NCBI GenBank assembly: GCA_033558025.1
Contig: JAUCEF010000006.1
Span: 4,712,001 to 4,776,000, forward strand
Source: Phytophthora sp. 'mugwort'
Taxonomy: Eukaryota > Oomycota > Peronosporomycetes > Peronosporales > Peronosporaceae
Reading direction: 5' to 3'
DNA length: 64,000 nt
Shown here: piece by piece, positions 22,958-31,877 of the stretch
How positions within the stretch are numbered: position 1 is the stretch's first letter
Layout of the letters: the number at the start of each line of letters is the position of its first letter
Position numbers and translations under genes: made by a program
The notes under the pieces: model-generated
What the model was told of the DNA's origin: nothing
The model's input: the letters and a program-made list of their open reading frames with translations, nothing else
Database searches by the model: none

Positions 22958-23482
22958 TCAGAGATCGCGGTCCTGGTCATCATTTCCATCGTCCAAGGCA
23001 TTGAGCACGTCTTCGCCCATCCCAGAGCGGTCTGTGATCAGCACCAAGTGCCAACCAAACTGTAACATGAAAGTCAATCGTCAAGTATGCAGTTCAACAT
23101 TGCCGTCGCCAGATCTGAGTTTTTTTTTTTTTACCTGCGTCTTCACTTTGTGAACGTCCCCCACTGGCTTCTCGAAGGCAACCTTGTCAAACTCATCTAC
23201 CATCTGACCGCGTCCGAACGACCCCAGATCGCCGCCCTTACGACTCGACGGACACTTGCTGCGTGCTTTGGCCAGTTGAGTGAAAGTGGCTTCGAGGTCG
23301 TCGGCCGCCTGCAGCTCCTTCAAGATCTCGTCGCACTCCTCCTCCGTAGGGACGAGGATGTGACTGGCACGAGCTGTGGGCTTGTCCACCGCAACCACAG
23401 ACTTCGGACCTAAATCCAGCACGTTGAGCACTGTAATGGCGAGGAACAACGCCACCAGTATCGTGCACACCCGCTTAGTCAT
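22958..23482 (-). CDS. Secreted single-domain parvulin-type prolyl isomerase
   Basis: Two exons on the minus strand, 23135-23482 and 22958-23059, with a 75-nt intron whose donor (CAG|GTAAAA) is followed by a poly-A run and whose acceptor is TTACAG; 149 residues. The join restores VKTQ|FGWHLVLI, the conserved parvulin C-terminal strand, so the intron is secure. The start is the ATG at 23482; the upstream extension has no ATG. Residues 6-24 form a signal peptide or anchor. The PpiC-type domain covers ~37-127 with H41, C77 and H120 in place. The tail is Asp-rich. It is close in sequence to domain 1 of the double-parvulin protein (both have CPSSRKGGDLG and RGQMV), so the two are paralogs. Divergent from the CENP-B-type gene, 201 bases between start codons. 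Confidence 0.9.
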
Positions 23483-23683
23483 CTTTTGGTCGCAGTATCT
23501 TCGTTTCCAAACTGATCCCCAATTTTGCACGTGACTTTTCAAACTCAAGATTTTGTGTGTACCACTTGCATGGAAACGTACTTACAACAAGCATCACTGT
23601 AGTACATACGATCATTAAGTTACTTTATTCCGCGCATTTTTGAGGGCGGGGCTACTAATCGGTTTCTCTGTATTAATTTCTCC

Positions 23684-24622
23684 ATGAAGGCGCCGTCGGC
23701 AGAAGAGGTAGTGGCGCTGGTGAATGCGGCCACGGGGCCGGATGGGACCTTAGATCCGGTCATGCAGCACCTGCTCATACAGCTGCAAGAGCAGCACGCG
23801 CTGAATCAATCTCAAGCTCGTCTCCACGCCCAAGCCCAACGACCCCATACTGAAGCGCGGTCAACCGCCTCAACTGTACCTCAGTCAAAGACTGTAAAGT
23901 CCGTCCACGGTCACAGTTCGGCAACTAACGTCTCTGACCTTACGCCTTTATCGGCAGCTGCAGCCAATTTCGCACTGGAAAGTGCAACTTCCTCTTCGGG
24001 GGTTGCCTCTGGCCCAGTCTCAGCTGGGGCTCCATCGGCAACGTCAACATTGCCCTCCAAGGCTGTGAAGCGGAAAAGTATCCCATTAAGTATGAAAAAA
24101 GAGGCCATTCAATGGATAATGGGTCCAGGAAAAGGGATTCCGTCTCGTGCAGAAAAACACTTTGGGGCTCTGAATTGGGACGTCAGCGCATCTTCGTTCC
24201 GTAAGTGGTGGAAGAATCGAGACAAAATTTTGGGCGACTCCGGGAGCAAAAAACGCATTCGTGGAGGAGGCCGGAAGCCGTATTTGGAAGACTCGGAGGA
24301 GAAACTTTTGGTGGTCGTAATTCAGGAGCGAGCGAAAAAAGACCGAGTGACAAGGAAATGGATCGCCAAGACGGCGCAGCACATGTTCCAGCGCTCGGAC
24401 TCGACGTTCAAGGCATCCGAAAACTGGGTCACCAAGTTCATTCGACGTAACGGGCTTACGCTCAAAAGAAGCTACGTGACTTACGAGCCACAAGCCAATT
24501 TAGAGCAACATCGCCAGATTTTGACAAGTGGGACAAGTGCACAGACTTCGACGACGACAGCAGCTGCCGCGGTAGGCAACAAGTACGTCAAATTTATTTT
24601 TGGCGGTGGATGTCAAATTTGA
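23684..24622 (+). CDS. CENP-B/Tc5-type DNA-binding protein without a transposase domain
   Basis: 312 residues from the ATG at 23684. Residues ~1-125 are Gln/Ser/Ala-rich and disordered. Residues ~128-182 (SMKKEAIQWIMGPGK ... SSFRKWWKNRDKI) form a first helix-turn-helix. Residues ~195-262 (GRKPYLEDSEEKLL ... ENWVTKFIRRNGLTLKR) are a CENP-B-type helix-turn-helix as found at the N-terminus of pogo/Tigger transposases. No DDE catalytic region follows. A possible intron (donor GTACGT at ~24582, acceptor near 24650) would change only the last few residues. It may be a domesticated DNA-binding domain or the N-terminal part of a dead transposon; the clean frame favours the former. Confidence 0.7.
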   Translation: MKAPSAEEVVALVNAATGPDGTLDPVMQHLLIQLQEQHALNQSQARLHAQAQRPHTEARSTASTVPQSKTVKSVHGHSSATNVSDLTPLSAAAANFALESATSSSGVASGPVSAGAPSATSTLPSKAVKRKSIPLSMKKEAIQWIMGPGKGIPSRAEKHFGALNWDVSASSFRKWWKNRDKILGDSGSKKRIRGGGRKPYLEDSEEKLLVVVIQERAKKDRVTRKWIAKTAQHMFQRSDSTFKASENWVTKFIRRNGLTLKRSYVTYEPQANLEQHRQILTSGTSAQTSTTTAAAAVGNKYVKFIFGGGCQI

Positions 24623-24961
24623 TTTTATCGACGAAAATGTTTTATTATTTAGTGTGGTTGTGTAGCAGTGCAGAATGTCAAGTCACGAGCTCCAGTTTAC
24701 GACGATAGTGGTTTTCAGATTGTGTGGGTGTGACGAGAAGTCCACTACAGGACATTTTGTGGATTGTCGTGCCCGCATGTAGCAGTAGAGCATTTTTTTA
24801 CGAGCTGTGTATATCGTATTCATTGCATGCATTTATTTTGTTGATGAATTTTTATATTGTTTAGCAGTGCAGCATTTTTTTGTTTTTGTTGTTGCGCTGT
24901 AGTGGTAACATTATTCTTTTCATCTATCTGCTTGACCCCATTCTGAGTACGATGCAAACAA
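24623..24961. other. Intergenic, T-rich, no gene seen
   Basis: T/G-rich sequence between the 3' ends of the convergent CENP-B-type gene and the expansin pseudogene. No repeat or coding signal seen. Confidence 0.5.
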
Positions 24962-25839
24962 TCAGGTTTGGTAATGATAACGCGTTGGAACTTCAGTGGC
25001 TGTTACGACGGGCGTAGCACTTCGCCGAAGCTGTTTTGTGGCTGGAGTTCTAATTGTATGAGTTGGTGTCTCTGTCGTGGCTAGTGTCGCCGGTGGGGCT
25101 CCCGTCGGAGCAGTAAATGTGACACCCGTCGAAGCAGAGCTCGGACTAATACTCGGTGTTGTTATATTTGTTGTAAATTGACGGTACGTATCCGTGCATT
25201 TACCCGCCGGCAAGACGTGCCCTCAATGACCTGTCCGTCAATTGAGGTGATTAAAACGTCTACAGCAGTGAGATCAATCTCCAATGAACTCATGATGAGG
25301 TAATAGTATGCACCAGTAATCATTGACGCAGTGTTGCCGTTGACAGTGACGCTCTGGACTCCCACCAGGGCATCCGTTGGCTGTACTGCAGTCCAAAAGC
25401 CATTGCTACCGCTTTTAAGGCAAATCTTGATAGTCTTTGGGTTTGGACAGTCCACAACTGCCAACGGATCGTCAGTCGGCTAGGATCCGAGCCTGTAATG
25501 GCCTTGAACACAGTCGGTGACAGGTCCAAGTCTCCATACTTGCATTCGGGACAGCGATCTACGATCTGGACAATAGCAGACGCAGTCGGATCCGCGCATT
25601 TGTCATCGATGCATGAAACCTGAGCACAGCGACCGCAATCGTTTAAGTTTTTCCACTGTTCATTGTTAAGTGCAGCATAATTCGTGGTTGCAACGCTGTT
25701 CCAATACATTAAATTGCAGTTGCCGCTGCTAATGTGGCCGAGCGTGTAGGTGGTTCCATCGCCCTCAAAGGACTCAGCGGTGGTGAAATGTAGCGGTGGC
25801 GCAGAGAGCGAGTAAAGTACGGAAAGCAAGCGTGAGCAT
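24962..25839 (-). pseudogene. Expansin-like pseudogene (expansin 1 of the cluster)
   Basis: The minus strand encodes a recognisable expansin in pieces. A signal peptide starts at the ATG at 25839 (MLTLAFRTLLALCATAT) in one frame. The EG45-like body (FEGDGTTYTLG ... CGRCAQVSCIDD ... GDLDLSPTVFKAITG) follows in a second frame. The CBM63-like half (VDCPNPKTIKICLKSGSNG) is in a third. The last conserved strand (AGKCTDTYRQF) and a Thr/Pro-rich tail are in yet another. Breaks lie near 25785, near 25460 (a one-base loss in the sequence for RWRFVD) and near 25215 (about four bases lost in GTYSLTAG). No combination of introns explains them. It is closest to expansins 2 and 3. Confidence 0.88.
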
Positions 25840-26596
25840 AGTGGTAGAACTGTTGATCTTGCACGATGAAGTGGAGTTGAAGAATGACAAACCGGAGCAG
25901 TCCAACTCAAAGGAGTCGCCAGCTGTGTGGATGATTTTGACGAAGCTGAAGAGAGATTAAGTCATGTGTACGTTGAGGCAGAACGAGCGGTGGCAGAACG
26001 TCGAAGCTCCACCGAGATTGGTGCTTGTTTTATCCGAGGTGCATTGTCCCATGAAAACATTTCCAGCATTTCCGGCACATCGCATTTTGCGCCCTTCAGT
26101 TTGCTTAAGGCGTTCCAAGAAAATCATTTCGGTGAAAATCAGAAACCAAATATGGGATGCTGGTCATGTCGACGCTAGTTCTGGAAAGGTGCGATTCGAA
26201 TCCGGCGAACTTTCACGCTAGGGGGGATATATCTAAGTGGGATGTGGTAGTTATATTTATTAGAGTGAGCAGGGACGACGGTGGTAAGACGACGGTGTTA
26301 GACTCCAAAAGGTATCTAAGGTTGTTTCAACGCTAAAATACCAGTATATTCTTTTCTGAGATACTCGTTGGGAATTATGCATTGAGCTGTTAGTGAAATC
26401 ATCTTAGTGCCGCATATAGCAAAAATGAGATCACGAAGAACTAATAAACCAGAATACGGAGAACTACATGTAGAAGCGATCCCGTACTAAAAGCGATTCA
26501 TTATTAACTCACTGAACGACGGGACAAAACGTTTATCCAAACAAACCTCGTGCAGCTCCGGCTACAACTACGATTTCTAGCACACACTCAATGCAG
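25840..26596. other. Intergenic spacer, 5' of expansin 1 pseudogene
   Basis: No gene. The plus-strand frames here (for example 25927-26178) overlap the former upstream region of the pseudogene and lack any recognisable domain. Confidence 0.5.
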
Positions 26597-27586
26597 CTAG
26601 TTACGACGGCTTCTCACGCGGCACTTCGGTGAGATAGTTGCAGGTGTGGGCATCGTTAAATTAGTTGTCGCCGTAGTAGTCGTAGGTGTACCAGTTGTGC
26701 TGGCAGGAGTAGCTATAGTGGTCACAGGCGTGGAGGTAGTTGCAGTCGGTGTGGCGGTGGTACTTGTAGGAGCTGTAGTGGTCTCCGCATCCTCTGCGTA
26801 GACGTTTCCAACGTCGTCCGCCGCAGCATTACTCTCCTGCGTCTGAGAAGCAGTGGAGGACGTTGATGTAGCCGTGGTGGAAGCCGGCGCACTGGTCGTC
26901 GTCGCCGAGCTGCTCGTCTGACTGGTAAATTGCTGGTTAGTGTCGACACACTCGCCGGCCGTCAGTGAGTAGGTGCCTTCCACAACTTCACCCTGAATGG
27001 ACGTGATTGACACAGCCACCGACGTCAGATCAACTTCGTTGGTGCTCTCGATTCGGTAGTAGTAGGCGCTGTCCACCATGGTAGTCGATTCGCCATAAAT
27101 TGTCACAGTCTCCACTCCGACGAGGGTGTTGGTGGGCTGCACCGCCACGTAGTATCCGTTGCTGCCGGTCTTGAGACAGACCTCAATGTTACCCGGAGTT
27201 GGGCAGTCCACAAACCGCCAGCGGATCGTCAGACGACTGGGGTCTGAGCCCGTGATGTTCTTGAACACTGTCGGGGACAGGTCCAAGTCGCCGAAGCTGC
27301 ATTCTGGACACCGATCCAGAATCTGCACGATGGCAGTAGTCGTCTGGTCCTTGCACTGGTCGTCGATGCACGACACCTCAGCGCAGCGTCCGCAATTGGC
27401 CAGGTCGTCCCATTGATAGTTGTTGAGTGCGGCGTAATTGGTCGAGGCCGTCGGGATGGCCGACATGAAGTTACAGTTGCCGTCGCTGGTATCGCCGAGC
27501 GTGTAACTCGTGCCGTCACCTTCGTAGTATTCGGCCGAGGCCATGGCGGTCGAGAAGCTCAGTATGGCTAATATACGGTAGACCAT
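26597..27586 (-). CDS. Expansin-like protein (expansin 2)
   Basis: 329 residues, no intron, from the ATG at 27586 (MVYRILAILSFSTAMASA, signal peptide 1-18); the longer open frame upstream has no ATG. Residues ~19-121 form the EG45-like double-psi beta-barrel (YYEGDGTSYTLG, CGRCAEVSCIDDQC, DRCPECSFGDLDLS). Residues ~122-220 form the CBM63-like wall-binding half (WRFVDCPTPGNIEVCL, YYVAVQPTN, AGECVDTNQQF). Eight cysteines in the body suggest four disulfides. Residues 221-320 are a Thr/Ser/Ala/Pro linker likely to be O-glycosylated, ending in the basic Cys-containing CRVRSRRN. Expansin-like proteins loosen cellulose contacts without hydrolysis; in oomycetes they may act on their own cellulose wall or on the plant's. 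Confidence 0.93.
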   Translation of the reverse strand: MVYRILAILSFSTAMASAEYYEGDGTSYTLGDTSDGNCNFMSAIPTASTNYAALNNYQWDDLANCGRCAEVSCIDDQCKDQTTTAIVQILDRCPECSFGDLDLSPTVFKNITGSDPSRLTIRWRFVDCPTPGNIEVCLKTGSNGYYVAVQPTNTLVGVETVTIYGESTTMVDSAYYYRIESTNEVDLTSVAVSITSIQGEVVEGTYSLTAGECVDTNQQFTSQTSSSATTTSAPASTTATSTSSTASQTQESNAAADDVGNVYAEDAETTTAPTSTTATPTATTSTPVTTIATPASTTGTPTTTTATTNLTMPTPATISPKCRVRSRRN

Positions 27587-27623
27587 GTTGGAACACTTTT
27601 TTTTTTTTTTAGGTCGACCGTTT

Positions 27624-27635
27624 ATTGGAAAATGA
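27624..27635 (-). promoter_or_regulatory. Initiator-like element upstream of expansin 2
   Basis: The minus strand reads TCATTTTCCAAT, 38-49 bases before the ATG. It matches the core of the oomycete initiator consensus GCTCATTYYNCAWTTT, whose flanks here are poorer. A poly-A run separates it from the start codon. Confidence 0.5.
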
Positions 27636-27639
27636 CGAC

Positions 27640-28276
27640 GGACTTCATTCTCGATGTCGTCCGTCTCCAAGCAGATGATTCACTCACTACCGCTGGCTGA
27701 GCATGCATTTGGCACGCTTGATCTTCATTTGTCCATGAGCAAGGTGCCGAGCAACTCGCGCGCCCTGTTCTTGAATGCCAGCTGGGGGCGCCGGTCGGAG
27801 GTTTCATACTTGACGGAAAGCTAGAACGGCGCGTGACGGAAGTGATCCGACGGATATGTGGCTGGCGTCGGCGCTAGTGAAAGTCGAGTGTCAAGTTGGC
27901 ATTTTGCATTGAAACGGCATTGACCAGATGCTGTCCCTCATTCAGGTCAGAGCTCCAACGCCACAGATGACGATGCAAACTGCACTGAGTCAGTGGCTGG
28001 TAGGCGAAAGTATCTGCTCAGTGACTGGGCGGATACTTTCCAGGTGTAGAACGCCTGCGGCCGTCGTCTGGTCGGTCTGGGTGAGTATCGAAGTGATCCG
28101 CGGACCGTTTCCCTATAATTGATGAACGTTTGAGCAATGGAACGTGGTAAAAAAAATCTATTAGATAGAGCCTCTCCTAACGGACGAGGTTACGAACACG
28201 ACGCATCTTCAAGCGAAAACGCAACGATCGACACGAACGGATACTACGGACGGGCAGACGAAGCCGCTATGGACGT
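27640..28276. other. Spacer between expansins 2 and 3
   Basis: No gene seen. A 9-base inverted repeat (GAAAGTATC at ~28005 and GATACTTTC at ~28032) is the only structure noted. Confidence 0.5.
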
Positions 28277-29407
28277 CTAGTTGCGACGGCGAGTTCCTCT
28301 CACGCGGCACTTGGACGTATCACCGGATTGAGTCGGCGCGTCCGTAGGCGCAGTGGTAGCCTCGGGGGTAGCCGTTGTTGCCTCAGGGATAGCGGTCGTG
28401 GCTTCAGGAGTAGCGGTCGTGGCAACTGGAGTAGCGGTCGTGGCAACTGGAGTCGTCGTATCCGTCGATGGAGACTCGTCAGACTGGGAGCTCTGCTCGA
28501 ACTGCGACGTATTGTCAGACTGTGAGCTCTGACCAGTTTGCGTTTCATCCTCATTGGAGCTCTCCTCGGACGAGCTGCTACTGTACGTCTGAGTCGGGGT
28601 TGTACTCGAAGGCGTGGCGGTGGTAGCCGTAGGGGTCGCACTGGTAGCTACAGGAGCTGCCGGTGTCGACGTCGGAGTAGCCTTCGTAGATACAGGAGCT
28701 GAGGTCTCGGGAGTGGATTGAGAAGAGCCGCTTCCGAACTGTTTCTTGGTGTCCACACACTTGTCTGCAGTGAGCGAGTAGGTGCCAGAGATATTGTCTC
28801 CGTTGATCGAGGTAATGGCAACCTTCACAGCCGAAAGATCAGTACCCGACGAGGTCGAGACATAGTAGTACGCGCCATCCAGCATCTTCGTGGCTGCGCC
28901 ATTGACTGTGACGCTCTTCACTCCAACCACGGCGTTCGTTGGCTGCACAGCGATCCAGTTGGGGTTGCTTCCTCCCTTCAGACAAACCTTCACGGTGCCT
29001 GGGTTGGGGCAGTCGACGAAGCGCCAGCGCACTGTGAGGCGGTTGGGGTCCAGTCCCGTGATCTCCTTGTACACGGTCGGGGACAGGTCCAGTGCACCGT
29101 GCGCGCACTCCGGACAACGATCGAGCACCTGCACGACCGCCGTCTTGTTCTGCACGGTGCACTGCTCGTCGATGCAGGACACTTCAATGCAGCGTCCACA
29201 ATTGCCGATATTATCCCATTGCGCCTGGTTCAGCGCCACGTAGTTGGTGGAGGCAGTCGGAATGGCCGACATGAAGTTACAGTTGCCACTGCTGACTTGG
29301 CCGAGTGTGTAGCTGGTACCGTCGCCTTCGAAGTACTCGTCCGCGGCGGAGACGAAGACCGCCGTAGCACTAAGCAGAGCTGCTGTGAATCGGATAGCCG
29401 CGACCAT
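28277..29407 (-). CDS. Expansin-like protein (expansin 3)
   Basis: 376 residues, no intron, from the ATG at 29407 (MVAAIRFTAALLSATAVFVSA, signal peptide ~1-21). The EG45-like barrel is at ~24-127 (YFEGDGTSYTLG, CGRCIEVSCIDEQC, DRCPECAHGALDLS) and the CBM63-like half at ~128-224 (WRFVDCPNPGTVKVCLK, WIAVQPTN, ADKCVDTKKQF). The tail has three parts: Thr/Pro/Ala-rich, Ser/Glu/Gln-rich (SSSEESSNEDETQT), then six-residue repeats of the form PVATTA/PEATTA, and it closes with SKCRVRGTRRRN. The same basic Cys-containing end occurs in expansin 2, so the two are sister copies. No transmembrane segment or GPI signal is seen. Confidence 0.93.
   Translation of the reverse strand: MVAAIRFTAALLSATAVFVSAADEYFEGDGTSYTLGQVSSGNCNFMSAIPTASTNYVALNQAQWDNIGNCGRCIEVSCIDEQCTVQNKTAVVQVLDRCPECAHGALDLSPTVYKEITGLDPNRLTVRWRFVDCPNPGTVKVCLKGGSNPNWIAVQPTNAVVGVKSVTVNGAATKMLDGAYYYVSTSSGTDLSAVKVAITSINGDNISGTYSLTADKCVDTKKQFGSGSSQSTPETSAPVSTKATPTSTPAAPVATSATPTATTATPSSTTPTQTYSSSSSEESSNEDETQTGQSSQSDNTSQFEQSSQSDESPSTDTTTPVATTATPVATTATPEATTAIPEATTATPEATTAPTDAPTQSGDTSKCRVRGTRRRN
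28337..28456 (-). repeat. Coding minisatellite in expansin 3 tail
   Basis: About six imperfect 18-base units encode the six-residue repeats P-(V/E)-A-T-T-A in the C-terminal linker. Copy number is probably variable between strains. Confidence 0.65.
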
Positions 29408-29434
29408 AGTGGATAGAATGTCGACTTGCACGGC

Positions 29435-29450
29435 AAAAGGGAAAGTGAGC
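29435..29450 (-). promoter_or_regulatory. Initiator-like element upstream of expansin 3
   Basis: The minus strand reads GCTCACTTTCCCTTTT, 28-43 bases before the ATG, matching the oomycete initiator consensus GCTCATTYYNCAWTTT at 14 of 16 positions. Confidence 0.6.
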
Positions 29451-30507
29451 TGCTGAGAGGTAGAGTCGACAATAGGCACGTGATGCTGGGCAGAGGGTGC
29501 TCGGTGGTCAAGATTTGCTTGATGTGGAGCAGACGCCGCACGGACAGCCAACACCTGGCACTGAGCGTCTGGTTCACGTACAACCCAATCAACCGTGTGT
29601 CATTTTTATGGATTGTGCTGGACTTGCCCGCACCGGCGACGACTTAGCGAAAGGTCTTTGCCAGCACTTCCAGGTATTAATGCATGACGTATGCGCTGCT
29701 ACTGTAGGCACCACACGACGCCTCTGCAGTAACAAGCGGACGCAGAGTTCCCTGCACGTTAACGCGCGCCAGCTTCGAGGAAACCACGTGGAGCGTCGAG
29801 CTGCTCAGCACGACAGCGCCAAGGCAACCATCTGGCCTAACATACGCAATGGGAATCAGACTTGAGTCTGCCCAGTGGGCGGACCGACGCAGAGGAAGCT
29901 TACGATACGTACCGGTAGTCCAGCCTCTTGACTAGACGCTCGCCGGTAACGCACCGGCCAGCTGGGTTCGCGGATCGTGAGGTTGTGGGAAAGTTGGTCA
30001 AGGTGTGGGACGTAACTTGGGTGTCCTTTCAGCATTATCCACCACCGTGCTTGGAAACGAGCTGACAGCTTCTTAGAGCGAAGACAGATGGTCTTGGCCG
30101 ATGAAGACGATGCCGTCTCTAGACTAGAGACTATTATAGTAGAGACTCTACATCTTGCCATATGCGAGGATGCATGCGGCAGCTGGTCGGTGTCGTCACT
30201 GCATGCACGTGCTGCAGCGACAAGAAGTCGGTTCCCCGCTTCAGTGACCGTGTGTCCTCTGTACATGTACACAGTCTTCGTAGCAGACGAAGACAGCGTT
30301 ACGTTCACAGTCAGATACCGGTATATCGCTTCAACTCCAGCGTTGGTTATCACGCGCTGACAATGGTGGAAAATGGTCATCGAACAGTAAAAACCAAAAC
30401 ACATTTTTCATGTCATACGTATAGGTAACATATAACTGAGCTAAGGGTTCTCGTCTACAGGTCACTGTACTGCGCTTTTGACTCATCGATCCAGTCTGCG
30501 TTAGTCC
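29451..30507. other. Spacer between expansins 3 and 4
   Basis: About 1 kb without a recognisable gene. The long minus-strand frame at 29856-30404 has no homologous motif, irregular composition and no signal peptide, so I treat it as chance. Confidence 0.5.
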
Positions 30508-31179
30508 TTAGAACTGCTGCTTGGTGTCAACACACTTGCCCACCTTCATTGAGTACGTACCCGAGACGACGTCGCCATGGACGGAAGTAACAGCCACCTT
30601 GAGCTTGTTTAATGCCACCTTACTGGAGCTGTCGATCTGGTAGTAGTAGGCGCCGCCCAACAGCTTGCCGGCCTTGCCGTTGATCGACACGCTCTTGGCG
30701 GCAATACGCGTGTTTGCAGGCTGGATGGCGATCCACCACGGGTTGCTGCCCTTCTTGAGGCATACCTTGATGGTGCCCGGATTCGGGCAGTCCACGTACT
30801 TCCAGCCGATTTTGATCCGGCCCGGGTTGTAGCCCACGATCTTGGTCAGCGCGCTCGGGGACATGTCCAGATGGCCGAATTCGCACTCGGGACAGCGGTC
30901 CACGACCTGCAGCGTGACGGACGTCTTGTTGTTCTTGCACTTTGGGTCGATGCACGTGGCTTCGATGCACTGGCCGCAGTGCGTCAGACCGTCCCATTGA
31001 GCCTGGTTCACGGCCACGTAGTTGGTCGACGCGCGGCTCCAGGACGACATGAAGCCACAGTTACCACTGCCAGTGAGGTTGTACGACGTGCCAACTCCCT
31101 GGAAATAGGTTTGTTGACCAGCGGAAGCGACGGAGATGCTTAACGCCAGAAGTGCCGAGTATTGCAGGACGCCCACCAT
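30508..31179 (-). CDS. Expansin-like protein without tail (expansin 4)
   Basis: 223 residues from the ATG at 31179 (MVGVLQYSALLALSISVASA, signal peptide 1-20). It is the most divergent intact copy: the entry motif is YFQGVGTSYNLTGSGNC rather than FEGDGTSYTLG, and the barrel motif is HLDMSP rather than DLDLSP. The Cys pattern (CGQCIEATCIDPKC, DRCPEC, VDCPNP) and the CBM63-like end (VGKCVDTKQQF) are kept. The protein ends exactly at QQF, where the other copies begin their Ser/Thr-rich tails, so it consists of the two folded domains only. Its basic surface (many Lys in the second half) differs from that of the acidic-tailed copies. Confidence 0.93.
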   Translation of the reverse strand: MVGVLQYSALLALSISVASAGQQTYFQGVGTSYNLTGSGNCGFMSSWSRASTNYVAVNQAQWDGLTHCGQCIEATCIDPKCKNNKTSVTLQVVDRCPECEFGHLDMSPSALTKIVGYNPGRIKIGWKYVDCPNPGTIKVCLKKGSNPWWIAIQPANTRIAAKSVSINGKAGKLLGGAYYYQIDSSSKVALNKLKVAVTSVHGDVVSGTYSMKVGKCVDTKQQF

Positions 31180-31196
31180 CTTGTTGGTTTGAAGTC

Positions 31197-31212
31197 AAAT
31201 TGGAAAGTGAAC
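31197..31212 (-). promoter_or_regulatory. Initiator-like element upstream of expansin 4
   Basis: The minus strand reads GTTCACTTTCCAATTT, 18-33 bases before the ATG; 14 of 16 positions match the oomycete initiator consensus GCTCATTYYNCAWTTT. Confidence 0.6.
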
Positions 31213-31877
31213 GTCTCGAAGCAGCGCGACCGGAACGCAGAGTGGAAAGGAGGGCAGGAAGGCGCGCGACCTTGGCGCTGCCAGGACAACAGATCAGCGC
31301 AAGGAACGACCATGGATGTGGTGTGCCCCCGCGACGTAACTCTACACGAGCACAGAAGGCACGTGGTTGACCGTGTTCCTTTAAGCAACCAATCTCGGAT
31401 GGTGAACCATTGGATTACAGGAGATTTTTCAGTTTACATGTGCATGTACAGTCTTATAGAATCGCACTGCTTGTCTTCTTTGTGATTACAACGAAATGCA
31501 AAGCAAATCTAGCGCTATTTACCGTCGAGTTGCATCGGAGCTACCAAAGGAGACAAATGGGGGTGGACTGACTAGCCACGTGACGCACTTATCGAAGAGC
31601 GACCTGCCAGGCGCACTGCGAATTAATGCATTCGTTGTACACTAGGTCGCTAATGCTCGGGTCGTCCTTCGAAGTAACCACAATGGGACAAATGTACTAC
31701 GTACATGTACCAACGTGGTCCGCTTTCTCTCTCTGCACAAAAAAGATGGAGACAAATGGTTTTGAATCTTGTTCTCGGGGTTTACGGTACGGCGTTCGAA
31801 TACACGCTACACGCACGATATATGTTCACAAATAAAAAAAATTATAGGGCTCTTCACTACACTATGAAGTCACGGTT
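31213..31877. other. Spacer between expansins 4 and 5
   Basis: No gene seen. The short plus-strand frames show no domain. Confidence 0.5.

Noticed and set aside
28718..29416. 232-residue plus-strand frame
   Set aside because: Antisense shadow of expansin 3 caused by its GC-rich codon use.
29856..30404. 182-residue frame between expansins 3 and 4
   Set aside because: No signal peptide or domain, irregular composition, not shared with any other spacer in the cluster.
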